Origin: an uncultured Mycolicibacterium sp.
Lineage (GTDB): Bacteria > Actinomycetota > Actinomycetes > Mycobacteriales > Mycobacteriaceae
DNA length: 64,000 nucleotides
Reading direction: 5' to 3'
Assembly: GCF_937941905.1 (NCBI RefSeq)
Contig: NZ_CALDGS010000116.1
Location: 1-64,000 of the forward strand
The position numbers and the translations under genes were made by a program. The stretch's first letter is position 1, and each line of letters opens with the position of its first letter. Shown here piece after piece: positions 52,581 through 64,000 of this stretch. Below the pieces are notes generated by a model. The model was not told where the DNA came from. It ran no database searches and saw only the letters and a program-made list of their open reading frames with translations.

Positions 52581-52584
<4 letters not shown>
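50398..52584 (+). CDS. Membrane O-acyltransferase (AT3) with SGNH domain
   Basis: A 728-residue protein. After an Ala/Pro-rich cytoplasmic start comes an acyltransferase-3 domain of about ten helices (residues 35-400): [18 protein letters not shown] with the catalytic His, [18 protein letters not shown], and [14 protein letters not shown]. The C-terminal 280 residues form an extracytoplasmic SGNH-like domain, with the block I serine in [11 protein letters not shown] (GGSHA rather than GDSHA) and the final dyad in [12 protein letters not shown]. Such OafA/YrhL-type proteins acetylate cell-surface glycans or lipids. Its stop overlaps the treX start (ATGA), so it is coupled to trehalose synthesis, as in other mycobacteria. 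The acceptor is unknown. Confidence 0.9.
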
Positions 52585-54731
<2,147 letters not shown>

Positions 54732-54732
54732 C

Positions 54733-57018
54733 ATGCCCGCCCCGGTGCTGGCCACCTACCGGCTGCAGTTGCGGGGCGACTGCTTCGGGTTCGCCGAGGC
54801 CGAGCGGATCCTGGACTACCTCGCCGAACTCGGTGTCTCACACTTGTACCTGTCGCCGATCCTGACCGCGGTGCGCGGCTCCACGCACGGCTACGACGTC
54901 ACCGACCCCACCACGGTCTCGGCCGAGCTGGGCGGGGCCGACGGGCTGGCCCGGCTGGCCGCCGCGGCCCGGGCGCGCGGGCTCGGGCTGATCGTCGACA
55001 TCGTGCCCAACCACGTCGGGGTGGCCGTGCCGCGGCAGAACCCGTGGTGGTGGGACGTGCTCACCCACGGCCGCGGCTCGGCCCGGGCGCGGTTCTTCGA
55101 CATCGACTGGGACGCCGACCCGGACGGTCGGATCCTGTTGCCCGTGCTCGGATCCGACGACGACGTCGACCGGCTGGAGGTCGCCGGGGAGACGCTGCGG
55201 CTGGGCGATCTGGAGTTCCCGATCGCGCCGGGCACCGCCGGCGGGTCCGGCCGCGAGGTGCACGACCGCCAGCACTACCGCCTGGTCGGGTGGCGCAACG
55301 GGGTGTGCGGGTACCGCCGGTTCTTCTCCATCACCGAACTGGCCGCGCTGCGCCAGGAGGATCCCGCGGTGTTCGACGCCACCCACGCCGAGGTGGGCCG
55401 CTGGTTCGCCGCCGGCCTGGTCGACGGGGTGCGGGTGGACCACCCGGACGGGCTGGCCGACCCGGTCGGCTACCTGACCCGGCTGCGGCGGCTGGTCGGC
55501 CCGCAGGCCGGGATCTGGATCGAGAAGATCCTGGCCGTCGACGAGCCGCTGGACGACGCGCTGCCGGTGGACGGCACCACCGGCTACGACGCGATGCGCG
55601 AGATCGGCGGGCTGTTCGTCGACCCCACCGGCGCCGAGGCACTGACCGAACTCGCCGCAACCGGGTCGACCGGCACCGAAACACCCGACGCGGCAATCGA
55701 ACTCAAAGAGCAGGCGGTCACCGTCACGCTGGCCGCCGAGCTGGCCCGGCTGCGCCGCACCGTGGTGCGCACCGCCGGCGCCGACGATCCGCGGCTGCCG
55801 GCGGCCGTCGCCGCGCTGATCGCCCGCGTCGGCGTCTACCGCAGCGACTACCCCGCCCTGGCCGGGGTGCTGCCGGCCGCGCTGGCCGCGACCGAGGCCG
55901 CGCGGCCGGACCTGGCCGAGCCGTTGACGCTGCTGGCCGGGGCCCTGGCCGCCGACGCCGAGGCCGCCGCCCGTTTCCAGCAACTGTGCGGCGCGGCCAC
56001 CGCCAAGGCGATGGAGGACTGCCTGTTCTACCGCGACGCCCGGCTGGTGGCGCTCAACGAGGTCGGCGGCGAACCGCACCGGTTCGGGGTGTCGGCCGCG
56101 GAGTTCCACACCCGGGCCGCCGCCCGGGCCCGGCACTGGCCGCGCACGCTGGTGGCGCTGTCGACCCACGACACCAAACGCGGCGAGGACGTGCGGGCCC
56201 GGATCGGGGTGCTGTCACAGGTGCCGGACGTGTGGGCCCGTGCCGTCACCGGCTGGTTGCGGCGCACCCCCGCCCCGGACCCGGCGACGGCGAAGTTCCT
56301 GCTGCAGAACATGTTCGGGGTGTGGCCCACCGACGGCGCGGTGACCGCACCGCTGCGCGACCGGCTGCACGCCTACGCCGAGAAGGCGATCCGGGAGGCC
56401 GGGCTGCACACCGGCTGGGCCGACCCGGACGAACGCTTCGAGGCGGCGGTGCACCGCTGGGTCGACGCCGTCGTCGACGGACCGGTGGGGGCCGAACTGA
56501 CCGGGCTGGCCGTCGGGCTGGAGCCGCACGCCCGCAACGACGCGGTGGCGCAGAAGCTGCTGTCGCTGACCGTGCCCGGGATCCCGGACCTCTACCAGGG
56601 CACCGAACTGTTCGACGACAGCCTGGTCGACCCGGACAACCGGCGCCCGGTCGACTTCGCCGCCCGCCGCGCCGCCCTGGCCGCCGGCGAGCACCCGAAG
56701 CTGCGGGTGGTCACCGCCGCTCTGCGGTTGCGCCGGGACCGTCCCGAGGTGTTCGGCGCCGGCGACTACCGACCGCGCCTCGCCCGCGGCACCGCCGCCG
56801 CGCACCTGGTGGCGTTCACCCGTGCCGATGCGGTGCTGGTCGCGGTCCGCCGCTGGACCGTGCGGCTGGACCGGACCGGCTGGGGCGACACGGTGCTGCC
56901 GCTGCCGTCGGGCACCTGGACCGACCGGCTCGGCGGCGCCGTGCACCGCGGCACCGTCGCGGCGGCAGACCTGTTCGGCCCGACCGGCGTGGCGCTGCTG
57001 GAGCGTGCCGATGGCTGA
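54733..57018 (+). CDS. treY: Maltooligosyl trehalose synthase
   Basis: A 761-residue GH13 isomerase converting the reducing-end alpha-1,4 bond of maltooligosaccharides to alpha-1,alpha-1. TYRLQLRGDCFGFAEAERILDYL is the N-terminal TreY signature. Catalytic residues are in DGVRVDHPDGLADP, GIWIEKILAVDE and ALSTHDTKRGEDVRAR. It starts one base after the treX stop and overlaps treZ by 8 bp. Confidence 0.95.
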   Translation: MPAPVLATYRLQLRGDCFGFAEAERILDYLAELGVSHLYLSPILTAVRGSTHGYDVTDPTTVSAELGGADGLARLAAAARARGLGLIVDIVPNHVGVAVPRQNPWWWDVLTHGRGSARARFFDIDWDADPDGRILLPVLGSDDDVDRLEVAGETLRLGDLEFPIAPGTAGGSGREVHDRQHYRLVGWRNGVCGYRRFFSITELAALRQEDPAVFDATHAEVGRWFAAGLVDGVRVDHPDGLADPVGYLTRLRRLVGPQAGIWIEKILAVDEPLDDALPVDGTTGYDAMREIGGLFVDPTGAEALTELAATGSTGTETPDAAIELKEQAVTVTLAAELARLRRTVVRTAGADDPRLPAAVAALIARVGVYRSDYPALAGVLPAALAATEAARPDLAEPLTLLAGALAADAEAAARFQQLCGAATAKAMEDCLFYRDARLVALNEVGGEPHRFGVSAAEFHTRAAARARHWPRTLVALSTHDTKRGEDVRARIGVLSQVPDVWARAVTGWLRRTPAPDPATAKFLLQNMFGVWPTDGAVTAPLRDRLHAYAEKAIREAGLHTGWADPDERFEAAVHRWVDAVVDGPVGAELTGLAVGLEPHARNDAVAQKLLSLTVPGIPDLYQGTELFDDSLVDPDNRRPVDFAARRAALAAGEHPKLRVVTAALRLRRDRPEVFGAGDYRPRLARGTAAAHLVAFTRADAVLVAVRRWTVRLDRTGWGDTVLPLPSGTWTDRLGGAVHRGTVAAADLFGPTGVALLERADG

Positions 57019-58750
57019 GTCGGTCCGGGAGTTCGCGGTGTGGGCGCCGCTGCCCGAACGGGTGCGGCTGGACGTCGACGGCACCCGGCACCCGATGACC
57101 CGCGGCGACGACGGCTGGTGGCGCGCCGCGGTGCCGGCCCGCCCGGACGCCCGCTACGGCTTCCTGCTCGACGACGAGGACCGGGTGCTGCCCGACCCCC
57201 GCTCCCCGCGCCAGCCCGACGGCGTGCACGGCCCGTCCCAGTGCTGGCGGCCCGACCCGGACGCCTGGACCGACCACGACTGGGCCGGCCGCGGTGTGGC
57301 GGGCGCGGTGATCTACGAGCTGCACATCGGCACCTTCACCCCCGAGGGCACCTTCGACGCGGCCGTCGGCCGGCTCGACCACCTCGTCGACCTCGGGGTG
57401 GACTTCGTCGAGCTGATGCCGGTCAACGCGTTCGGCGGCAGCCACGGCTGGGGCTACGACGGGGTGCTTTGGTACGCCGTGCACGAGCCCTACGGCGGGC
57501 CGGACGGCCTGGTCCGGTTCGTCGACGCCTGCCACCGCCGCGGCCTCGGGGTGCTCATCGACGCGGTGTTCAACCACCTCGGGCCGTCCGGCAACGTGCT
57601 GCCCCGGTTCGGGCCGTACGAGGCCGCCGGCAACAACCCCTGGGGCGCGTCGATCAACCTGTCCGGCCCGGGCTCGGACGAGGTGCGCCGCTACATCCTC
57701 GACTGCGCGCTGCGCTGGATGCGCGACTTCCACGCCGACGGGCTGCGGCTGGACGCGGTGCACGCGCTGGTCGACACCACCGCGATCCACATCCTCGAGG
57801 AGCTGTCGGCCGAAACCGCCGCGCTGGCGGAGGAACTGGGCCGGCCGCTGGCGCTGGTCGCCGAGAGCGACCTCAACGACCCGCGGCTGATCACCCCGCG
57901 CGCCGAGGGCGGGCTGGGCATGACGGCACAGTGGGACGACGACATCCACCACGCCATCCACGCCGCGGTGTCCGGCGAGCGGCAGGGCTACTACGCCGAT
58001 TTCGGCTCGCTGCGCACCCTGGCCACCACGCTGGAGCGGGGCTTCTTCCACGCCGGCAGCTACTCGTCGTTCCGGCAGCGTCGGCACGGCCGGCCACTGG
58101 ACCGGTCCCGCATCCCGGCCACCCGGCTCGTGGCCTACACCTGCACCCACGACCAGGTGGGCAACCGCGCGGTCGGCGACCGGCCGTCGCAGCACCTGAC
58201 CACCGGGCAGCTCGCGGTCAAGGCCGCGCTCGCCCTGCTGTCGCCCTACACCGCGATGCTGTTCATGGGCGAGGAGTGGGGCGCCACCACGCCGTTCCAG
58301 TTCTTCTCCAGCCACCCCGAGCCGGAACTGGCGCGCGCCACCGCCGAGGGACGCCGGGCCGAGTTCGCCGCCCACGGCTGGGACGCCGCGGACGTCCCCG
58401 ATCCGCAGGATCCGCGCACGTTCCTGCGCTCCAAGCTGGACTGGGCCGAGCCCGGTACCGGCGAGCACGCCCGGCTGCTGCGGACCTACCGGGACCTGAT
58501 CGCGCTGCGCCGCACCGAACCCGACCTGGCCGACCCGTGGCTGACGGGGCTGCGGGTGGACTACGACGAGGCGGCCCGCTGGCTGGTGATGCGCCGTGGG
58601 GCGGTCGCCGTCGCGGTCAATCTCGGGCCCGGGCCGGTGACCGTGCCGGTAACCGGCACCGTGCTGCTGGCCTGGGGTGAACCGATGCCCGGGCCGGAGT
58701 CGACCCGGTTGGACGGGCACGCCTTCGCCGTGCTGCGCCGCGGTGCCTGA
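57011..58750 (+). CDS. treZ: Maltooligosyl trehalose trehalohydrolase
   Basis: A 579-residue GH13 enzyme releasing free trehalose. An N-terminal beta domain (FAVWAPLPERVRLDVDG) precedes the barrel. Catalytic residues are Asp in DGLRLDAVHAL, Glu in LVAESDLND and Asp in CTHDQVGNRA; FMGEEWGATTPFQFFSSH is typical of TreZ. The ATG at 57011 precedes the treY stop by 8 bp. Last gene of the trehalose unit. Confidence 0.95.
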   Translation: MAESVREFAVWAPLPERVRLDVDGTRHPMTRGDDGWWRAAVPARPDARYGFLLDDEDRVLPDPRSPRQPDGVHGPSQCWRPDPDAWTDHDWAGRGVAGAVIYELHIGTFTPEGTFDAAVGRLDHLVDLGVDFVELMPVNAFGGSHGWGYDGVLWYAVHEPYGGPDGLVRFVDACHRRGLGVLIDAVFNHLGPSGNVLPRFGPYEAAGNNPWGASINLSGPGSDEVRRYILDCALRWMRDFHADGLRLDAVHALVDTTAIHILEELSAETAALAEELGRPLALVAESDLNDPRLITPRAEGGLGMTAQWDDDIHHAIHAAVSGERQGYYADFGSLRTLATTLERGFFHAGSYSSFRQRRHGRPLDRSRIPATRLVAYTCTHDQVGNRAVGDRPSQHLTTGQLAVKAALALLSPYTAMLFMGEEWGATTPFQFFSSHPEPELARATAEGRRAEFAAHGWDAADVPDPQDPRTFLRSKLDWAEPGTGEHARLLRTYRDLIALRRTEPDLADPWLTGLRVDYDEAARWLVMRRGAVAVAVNLGPGPVTVPVTGTVLLAWGEPMPGPESTRLDGHAFAVLRRGA

Positions 58751-58883
58751 TCCGCCCCGTTCGAATTTGCCCGGTTCGATTTTGTCGGGGCGCGCCGAGC
58801 GTTTCGGACTAAGCTGGCGGCACAGCATTCGGAGGGCGCCGGTCCCCCGGCCGGCGGCCCGCAGGGGGGTGGGGGGTCGACGT

Positions 58884-60002
58884 ATGTGGCACGCGCTCCG
58901 GCGCACCTGGTGCGAACCCGACCACTTCTTCCGGTTCACCTCCCTGGTCTCGGCCCGCGACGGGCAGCTGTGGACCTGCCGCCGGATCGGCCTCACGGTG
59001 CTGACCATGGGGGTGATCCTGCTCGGCGCGGCCGCCGGCCCGGCCGTCCCGATCGCCCCCGCCGGCCGCGTCGTCGCGGTCGGGATCGGGGTGTTGTCGC
59101 TGGCCATGGGCGCAATGTGGCTGCGCGGCCGGTGGCCGGGCCGGGCCGGTTCGCTGGCCTTCGCCGCGGTCGAGGCCGCCCTGCTCGCGACCGCCTGCCA
59201 GCTGCCCGCCGACCACCGGCTCGGGCTGTTGTGGGCGAGTGCGTTCGGGGTGCTGTGCGGCTATCTGGTGCTGTTCCACAGCGGCCGCGCCGCGATGCTC
59301 GGGCTGGCCGTGGCGGTCGTTGCCGCCGGGTTGCCCGCCGCCCGGTTGTGGGCGGCCGGCCAACCGGCGTGGGCGCTGTGGGGGTTCGTGTTCGTCACCG
59401 CCCTCAACGCCGCGGTGTTGTCGGTGTGCCGTTTGCTGCTTCGGGTTGTCGACACCGATGTGCCCGATAGCGACCTCGAACCGCGCACCGGGCTGCTCAA
59501 CCGGGACGCCTTCTACCGGGCCGCCACCACGCTGGCCGCCCGCAGCCGCGACGACGACCGGCAGCTGGTGCTGGTGCTGCTCAACATCGACAACCTGAAG
59601 TTGCTGCGCGACACCGAGGGGGCGACCGCGGCCGACCGGGCCCGGATCGCGATCGCGCGCACGCTGCGGGAGAACACCCGGCACAACGCGCTGCTGGCGC
59701 ACATCGACTACGACGAGTTCGTCATCGCCGACACCTTCCCCACCACCGACTCGTTCCCGCTGGTGGAGCGGGTGCGCGGCGCGGTGGCCACCACCCCGCC
59801 ACGGCTGACCGCGAGCATCGGCGTGGTGAGCACCCCGCTGGCCGCGCTGGCGTCCTGCCCGCCCGACGAGCTGCTCGACGAGCTGATCTCGGTGGCGACC
59901 ACCACCATGTACGAGGCCCGCCGCGCCGGCGGCAACCAGGCGCGCTACCGCTGCTACCCCAACCCGACGACGCTGCGCGACGTGCGCAACGACGAGGGCT
60001 GA
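58884..60002 (+). CDS. Membrane protein with degenerate GGDEF domain
   Basis: I chose the ATG at 58884 after a G-rich leader; the product has 372 residues. Six predicted membrane helices (about residues 30-190) precede a GGDEF-fold domain (about 195-365). The first motif, LLNIDNLKLLRDTEG, is conserved, but the GG(D/E)EF loop reads AHIDYDEFVIAD, so the two glycines needed for GTP binding are lost. SIGVV follows as usual. It is therefore probably not an active diguanylate cyclase; a GTP or c-di-GMP sensing or structural role is possible. It lies 133 bp after treZ and converges on ilvA. Confidence 0.85.
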   Translation: MWHALRRTWCEPDHFFRFTSLVSARDGQLWTCRRIGLTVLTMGVILLGAAAGPAVPIAPAGRVVAVGIGVLSLAMGAMWLRGRWPGRAGSLAFAAVEAALLATACQLPADHRLGLLWASAFGVLCGYLVLFHSGRAAMLGLAVAVVAAGLPAARLWAAGQPAWALWGFVFVTALNAAVLSVCRLLLRVVDTDVPDSDLEPRTGLLNRDAFYRAATTLAARSRDDDRQLVLVLLNIDNLKLLRDTEGATAADRARIAIARTLRENTRHNALLAHIDYDEFVIADTFPTTDSFPLVERVRGAVATTPPRLTASIGVVSTPLAALASCPPDELLDELISVATTTMYEARRAGGNQARYRCYPNPTTLRDVRNDEG

Positions 60003-60015
60003 GCCGCCGCCCGGG

Positions 60016-61299
60016 CTACAACAGGTAGCGGTAGGCCGGCGAGCCCGGCTCGAGCTGCTCGACGTGGATGTCGGAGGCCCGCATGCGGGCGATCAGCCCG
60101 TCGTAGTCGGCGGCCGAGCCCAGCTCGATGCCGACCAGCGCCTCCCCCGTCTCGCGGTTGTTGCGCTTGACGTACTCGAACAGCGTGATGTCGTCGTTGG
60201 GGCCGAGCACCTCGTCGAGGAACCGGCGCAGCGCGCCCGGCTCCTGCGGGAAGTCGACGAGGAAGTAGTGCTTGAGGCCCTTGTGCACCAGCGACCGCTC
60301 GAGCACCTCGTTGTAGCGGGACACGTCGTTGTTGCCGCCGGAGATCAGGCACACCACCGTCGAGCCGGGTTCCAGGTCGGCCTCCAGCAGGGCGGCCACC
60401 GACAGCGCCCCGGCGGGTTCGGCGATGATGCCCTCGTTCTGGTACAGGTCCAGCATCGCGGTGCACACCGCGCCCTCGTCGACGGTGGTCATCGACACCA
60501 TGTCGCCGGCGGCGGTGAGCGCGGCGAACGGCAGCTCCCCGGCCCGGGCCACCGCCGCGCCGTCGACGAACTGGTCGACGTGCTCGAGGGTGACCGGCTC
60601 GCCGGCCGCCAGCGCGGCCATCATCGAGGCCGCCCCGGCCGGCTCCACCCCGAGCACCTGGGTGTTGGCGGTGCGCTCGGCCAGGTAGGTGGTGATGCCG
60701 GCGATGCAGCCGCCGCCGCCGACCGGCACGATGACCAGATCGGGCTCGGTGTCGAGCTGTTCGACGATCTCGGCGGCGATGGTGCCCTGCCCCGCGATGG
60801 TGCGCAGGTCGTCGTAGGGCGGGACCAGGGTGGCGTGCGTGCGCTGCACGTCTTCGGCCGCGGCCGCCGCGGCCATGTCGTAGGTGCGGCCCACCGCGAT
60901 CAGCTCGATGAACTCGCGCCCGTGGTAGCGGATCCGGTCGCGCTTCTGGCGCGGGGTCTTGGCCGGGATGTAGACCCGGCCGTGGATGCCCATGGTGCGG
61001 CAGGCCAGCGCGAAGCCCTGGGCGTGGTTGCCCGCCGAGGAGCAGACCACGCCGGCGGCCTTCTCCGCGTCGGTGAGCTGGCTGATCAGGTTGTAGGCAC
61101 CGCGCAGCTTGTAGGAGCGCACCGCCTGCAGATCCTCGCGCTTGAGATAGACGTTGGCGCCGGTGACCTCCGACAGCCGCTCACAGTACTGCAGCGGGGT
61201 ACGCGCGACGACACCCGAAATTCGCACCGCAGCCTCGTCGATATCGGCCGCGGACAGCGGCGCAGTGTATCGCGGGCTTCGGCTCAGTTCGGTGGTCAC
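60016..61299 (-). CDS. ilvA: Threonine deaminase (threonine ammonia-lyase)
   Basis: A 427-residue PLP enzyme, first step of isoleucine synthesis (2-oxobutanoate from threonine). The PLP lysine is in AVRSYKLRGAYN; SSAGNHAQG and VPVGGGGCIAG bind the phosphate. The C-terminal regulatory part (about residue 335 on, KHYFLVDFPQEPGALRRFL) is a single short ACT-like domain, as in other actinobacterial IlvA. Start GTG 61299. Confidence 0.96.
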   Translation of the reverse strand: MTTELSRSPRYTAPLSAADIDEAAVRISGVVARTPLQYCERLSEVTGANVYLKREDLQAVRSYKLRGAYNLISQLTDAEKAAGVVCSSAGNHAQGFALACRTMGIHGRVYIPAKTPRQKRDRIRYHGREFIELIAVGRTYDMAAAAAAEDVQRTHATLVPPYDDLRTIAGQGTIAAEIVEQLDTEPDLVIVPVGGGGCIAGITTYLAERTANTQVLGVEPAGAASMMAALAAGEPVTLEHVDQFVDGAAVARAGELPFAALTAAGDMVSMTTVDEGAVCTAMLDLYQNEGIIAEPAGALSVAALLEADLEPGSTVVCLISGGNNDVSRYNEVLERSLVHKGLKHYFLVDFPQEPGALRRFLDEVLGPNDDITLFEYVKRNNRETGEALVGIELGSAADYDGLIARMRASDIHVEQLEPGSPAYRYLL

Positions 61300-61434
61300 C
61301 GGTCAATGGTGCCACCATCTGCGACGATTCTGTGAATCGCGTGAGGAACCAGACAGGCCCGTCGCCCCGCGACACGCCCCGAGGCTGTCCTCATCCAAAG
61401 TTTCGGCGACCCGAAACCGAGATATCATCGGGTC

Positions 61435-61677
61435 ATGACGAGCATGGAGCCGGTGGTGATGATCGCGGGCGTGCCGTGGCCGCGCTACAAGCTCGTCGCG
61501 CTGCTGGCCGGACTGGTCGTGTGCGGCGTGGTCGGGCTGGCGACCCTGCAGGCCGCCCCGGCGGTGCTGGCCGGGGCGACCGCCGCGACGGTGGTGTGGC
61601 TGGCCCACGGCCTGCGCCGGCCACGCCCACCTCGGCCCTGCTCGAGCGGCCGGCCGAGCCTGGCCCGGTCGGCCTGA
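61435..61677 (+). CDS. Small membrane protein
   Basis: An 80-residue protein from ATG 61435 with two predicted membrane helices (YKLVALLAGLVVCGVVGLATL and APAVLAGATAATVVWLAHGL) and an Arg/Pro-rich tail. No family recognised. It lies between divergent ilvA and convergent dnaE1, with its stop 6 bp from the dnaE1 stop. An ATG at 61444 would also serve. GC-rich third positions and the hydrophobic pattern support it as real. Confidence 0.6.
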   Translation: MTSMEPVVMIAGVPWPRYKLVALLAGLVVCGVVGLATLQAAPAVLAGATAATVVWLAHGLRRPRPPRPCSSGRPSLARSA

Positions 61678-61683
61678 CCCGCG

Positions 61684-64000
61684 CTACCCCAGGCAGCCGG
61701 GGCCGAGCAGCGCCTTCAGGTCGCCCATCAACTCCAGCGACGGGTTCACCCGCAGCGACGGGTCGAGCTCCAGCGTGGTGACCCGGTCGCCGTTGATCAG
61801 CCGCAGGTGCACCTGGGCGGTGCCCGGGTGGTTGGTGAGCACCTGCTTGAGCGCGGTCACCTTGTCCAGGGTGCACTGCCGCGTCGGCAGGCTCACCGAG
61901 ATCGGCTTGTTGTCACCGGCATTGGAGAAGTCCGGGACGATCAGCTCGTGGGCGATCAGTGAGATGCGGTCGTCGCGGGCGGCGACCTTGGCCTTGATCA
62001 GCACCACCGCGTCGTCGACCACCTCCGCGCCGTAGATGGAGTAGGTCTGCGGGAAGAACAGCACCTCGATGCCACCCGTCAGGTCCTCCAACTGCGCCGA
62101 GGCCCAAGGCAACCCGTTCTTGTTCACGCGACGGGTGACCGAGGCCAGGATGCCGCCGACGGTGACCTGGGCGTCGTTGGCCACCTCGCCGTCGAGGATC
62201 GCCGGGATCTGGGTGTCGACCTGGTTGGCCAGCAGGTGCGCCACCCCCTCGAGCGGGTGGCCGGAGACGTAGAGCCCCAACATCTCCCGCTCCAGGGCGA
62301 GCTTGTGCTTGTCGTCCCACTCCTCGTCGGGCACCTTGATGGAGAACACCGAGTCCATGGCCTCGCCGGCCATCCCGTCGGCGCCGCCGAACAGGTCGAA
62401 CTGCCCCATCGCCTCGGCCTTCTTGGTGCCGAGCACCGACTCCACCGCGTCGCCGTGCACCAGGAACAGGCCCTTGCGCGGATGCCCGAGCGAGTCGAAG
62501 GCGCCGGCCTTGATCAGCGATTCGGTGACCTTCTTGTTGCAGGCCACGATGTCGATCTTGTTGAGGTAGTCGGAGAAGTCGGTGAACTTCCCCTTCTCCG
62601 TGCGGGTCTTGATGATCGAGTCGACGACGTTGGCGCCGACGTTGCGGATCGCGCCGAGACCGTAGCGGATGTCGTCACCGACCGAGGCGAAGTTCATCGC
62701 CGACTCGTTGACGTCCGGCGGCAGCACGGTGATGCCCAGCCGGCGGCAGTCGGCCAGGTACACCGCGGCCTTGTCCTTGTCGTCGCCGACGCTGGTGAGC
62801 AGGCCGGCCATGTACTCGGCCGGGTAGTTGGCCTTGAGGTAGGCCGTCCAGTAGGACACCAGCCCGTAGCCGGCGGCGTGCGACTTGTTGAACGCGTAGT
62901 CGGCGAACGGCAGCACGGTGTCCCAGAGCGCCTTGATGGCCTCGTCGGAGAACCCGTTGGCCTTCATGCCCTCCGAGAAGCCCTCGAACTCCTTCTCCAG
63001 GACGTCGCGCTTCTTCTTGCCCATCGCCTTGCGCAGCACGTCGGCTCGGCCGAGCGAGAAACCGGCCACCTTCTGCGCGATGCGCATGATCTGCTCTTGG
63101 TAGACGATCAGGCCGTAGGTCTCGGCGAGGATGTCGCGCAGCGGCTCCTCGAGCTCGGGGTGGATCGGCTTGATCGGCTGGCGGCCGTTCTTGCGGTCGG
63201 CGTAGTCGTTGTGGGCGTTCATGCCCATCGGGCCGGGCCGGTACAGCGCCAGCACGGCGACGATGTCGTCGAAGCAGGTGGGCTGCATGCGGCGCAGCAG
63301 GTCCCGCATCGGCCCGCCGTCGAGCTGGAACACGCCCAGCGTGTCGCCGCGGGAGAGCAGCTCGTAGGTCTTCGGGTCGTCCAGCGGCACGTTCTCCAGG
63401 TCGAGGTCGATGCCGCGGTTGGCCTTGATGTTCTCCAGGGCGTCGCCGATGATCGTCAGGTTCCGCAGGCCCAGGAAGTCCATCTTCAGCAGGCCGATGG
63501 CCTCGCACGCCGGGTAGTCCCAGCCGGTGATGACCGCGCCGTCCTGCGGGCGCTTCCACAGCGGGATCGCCTCCATCAGCGGCTCGGAGCTCATGATCAC
63601 CGCGCAGGCGTGCACGCCGGCGTTGCGGACCAGGCCCTCCAGCCCGAGCGCGGTCTCGTAGATGGTGCGCACATCCGGATCGGACTCGATCAGGGTGCGG
63701 ACCTCGGTGGCCTCCTTATACCGCTCGTGGTTGGGGTCCATGATCCCCGAGAGCGGAATGTCCTTGGCCATGATCGGCGGCGGCAGCGCCTTGGTGATCC
63801 GGTCGGCGATGGCGAACCCGGGCTGGCCGTAGTGCACCCGGGCGGCGTCCTTGAGCGCGGCCTTGGTCTTGATGGTGCCGAACGTGATGACCTGGGCGAC
63901 CCGGTCGTGGCCCCACTTGTTGGCCGCGTAGCGCAGCATTTCGCCGCGCCGGCGGTCGTCGAAGTCGATGTCGATATCGGGCATCGACACGCGTTCCGGG
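61684..64000 (-). CDS. dnaE1: DNA polymerase III alpha subunit, C-terminal 772 residues
   Basis: The frame is open to base 64000, so the N-terminal PHP domain and start lie outside. The window begins with the palm motif [13 protein letters not shown], which holds catalytic Asp residues. The fingers ([20 protein letters not shown] onward), the helix-hairpin-helix region ([20 protein letters not shown], then [30 protein letters not shown]), and an OB fold ([19 protein letters not shown]) follow. This is the replicative polymerase. No intein is visible in the part seen. Confidence 0.96.
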   Translation of the reverse strand, partial: PERVSMPDIDIDFDDRRRGEMLRYAANKWGHDRVAQVITFGTIKTKAALKDAARVHYGQPGFAIADRITKALPPPIMAKDIPLSGIMDPNHERYKEATEVRTLIESDPDVRTIYETALGLEGLVRNAGVHACAVIMSSEPLMEAIPLWKRPQDGAVITGWDYPACEAIGLLKMDFLGLRNLTIIGDALENIKANRGIDLDLENVPLDDPKTYELLSRGDTLGVFQLDGGPMRDLLRRMQPTCFDDIVAVLALYRPGPMGMNAHNDYADRKNGRQPIKPIHPELEEPLRDILAETYGLIVYQEQIMRIAQKVAGFSLGRADVLRKAMGKKKRDVLEKEFEGFSEGMKANGFSDEAIKALWDTVLPFADYAFNKSHAAGYGLVSYWTAYLKANYPAEYMAGLLTSVGDDKDKAAVYLADCRRLGITVLPPDVNESAMNFASVGDDIRYGLGAIRNVGANVVDSIIKTRTEKGKFTDFSDYLNKIDIVACNKKVTESLIKAGAFDSLGHPRKGLFLVHGDAVESVLGTKKAEAMGQFDLFGGADGMAGEAMDSVFSIKVPDEEWDDKHKLALEREMLGLYVSGHPLEGVAHLLANQVDTQIPAILDGEVANDAQVTVGGILASVTRRVNKNGLPWASAQLEDLTGGIEVLFFPQTYSIYGAEVVDDAVVLIKAKVAARDDRISLIAHELIVPDFSNAGDNKPISVSLPTRQCTLDKVTALKQVLTNHPGTAQVHLRLINGDRVTTLELDPSLRVNPSLELMGDLKALLGPGCLG

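Overview
The window is about 72% GC by eye, uses many GTG starts and ATGA/GTGA gene overlaps, and carries gene neighbourhoods typical of mycobacteria: nadA-B-C with a NrtR-type regulator, bioA-F-D/bioB-bsaP with a BioQ-type TetR, hisD-C-B-H-A-impA-F-I, trpE-(membrane protein)-C-B-A-lgt, treX-Y-Z, ilvA and dnaE1. It is a chromosomal segment of a Mycobacteriaceae member, probably a fast-growing Mycolicibacterium; I cannot name the species. I see no rRNA, tRNA, insertion sequence, prophage or CRISPR array.

Layout. 1-18 kb is accessory and has an amine/polyamine theme. It starts with the end of an exported Pro/Gly-repeat protein. A GntR regulator then diverges from a tightly packed operon (gamma-glutamyl hydrolase, aldehyde dehydrogenase, atypical Fe-alcohol dehydrogenase, Baeyer-Villiger-type monooxygenase, glutamine-synthetase-like ligase, amino acid/amine permease) that ends near a 15-bp hairpin. 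Next come a PLP decarboxylase, a thioesterase-like protein, an MFS exporter, a START-like protein and a complete spermidine/putrescine-type ABC importer. 18-24 kb holds an EamA exporter, a three-gene signalling unit (response regulator-PP2C phosphatase, CHASE3 histidine kinase, single-domain receiver), a carboxymuconolactone-decarboxylase-like protein and a divergent LysR regulator whose 3' end runs into a 26-bp palindromic tandem repeat.

24-42 kb is conserved biosynthesis on the minus strand: lgt and trp genes, the divergent peroxiredoxin bcp, the his operon (with a 32-bp repeat between hisF and hisI that encodes five overlapping 11-codon mini-ORFs), a deazaflavin nitroreductase-like gene, a LysE exporter, and nadC-B-A facing nrtR across a perfect 8-7-8 palindrome. 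42-50 kb holds a secreted-lipase-type gene, a DUF2567-like membrane protein and the biotin genes, with TGAAC-N3-GTTCA operators at bioF and degenerate copies between bioB and bioQ. 50-59 kb is an acyltransferase overlapping treX-treY-treZ (glycogen to trehalose), then a degenerate GGDEF membrane protein. 60-64 kb holds ilvA, a small membrane protein and the C-terminal part of dnaE1, which runs off the window.

The most interesting candidates are the gamma-glutamylation/Baeyer-Villiger amine cluster, the hisF-hisI mini-ORF chain, and the PP2C/kinase/receiver unit. All functional statements are read from sequence motifs and neighbourhood; none has been checked by database search.
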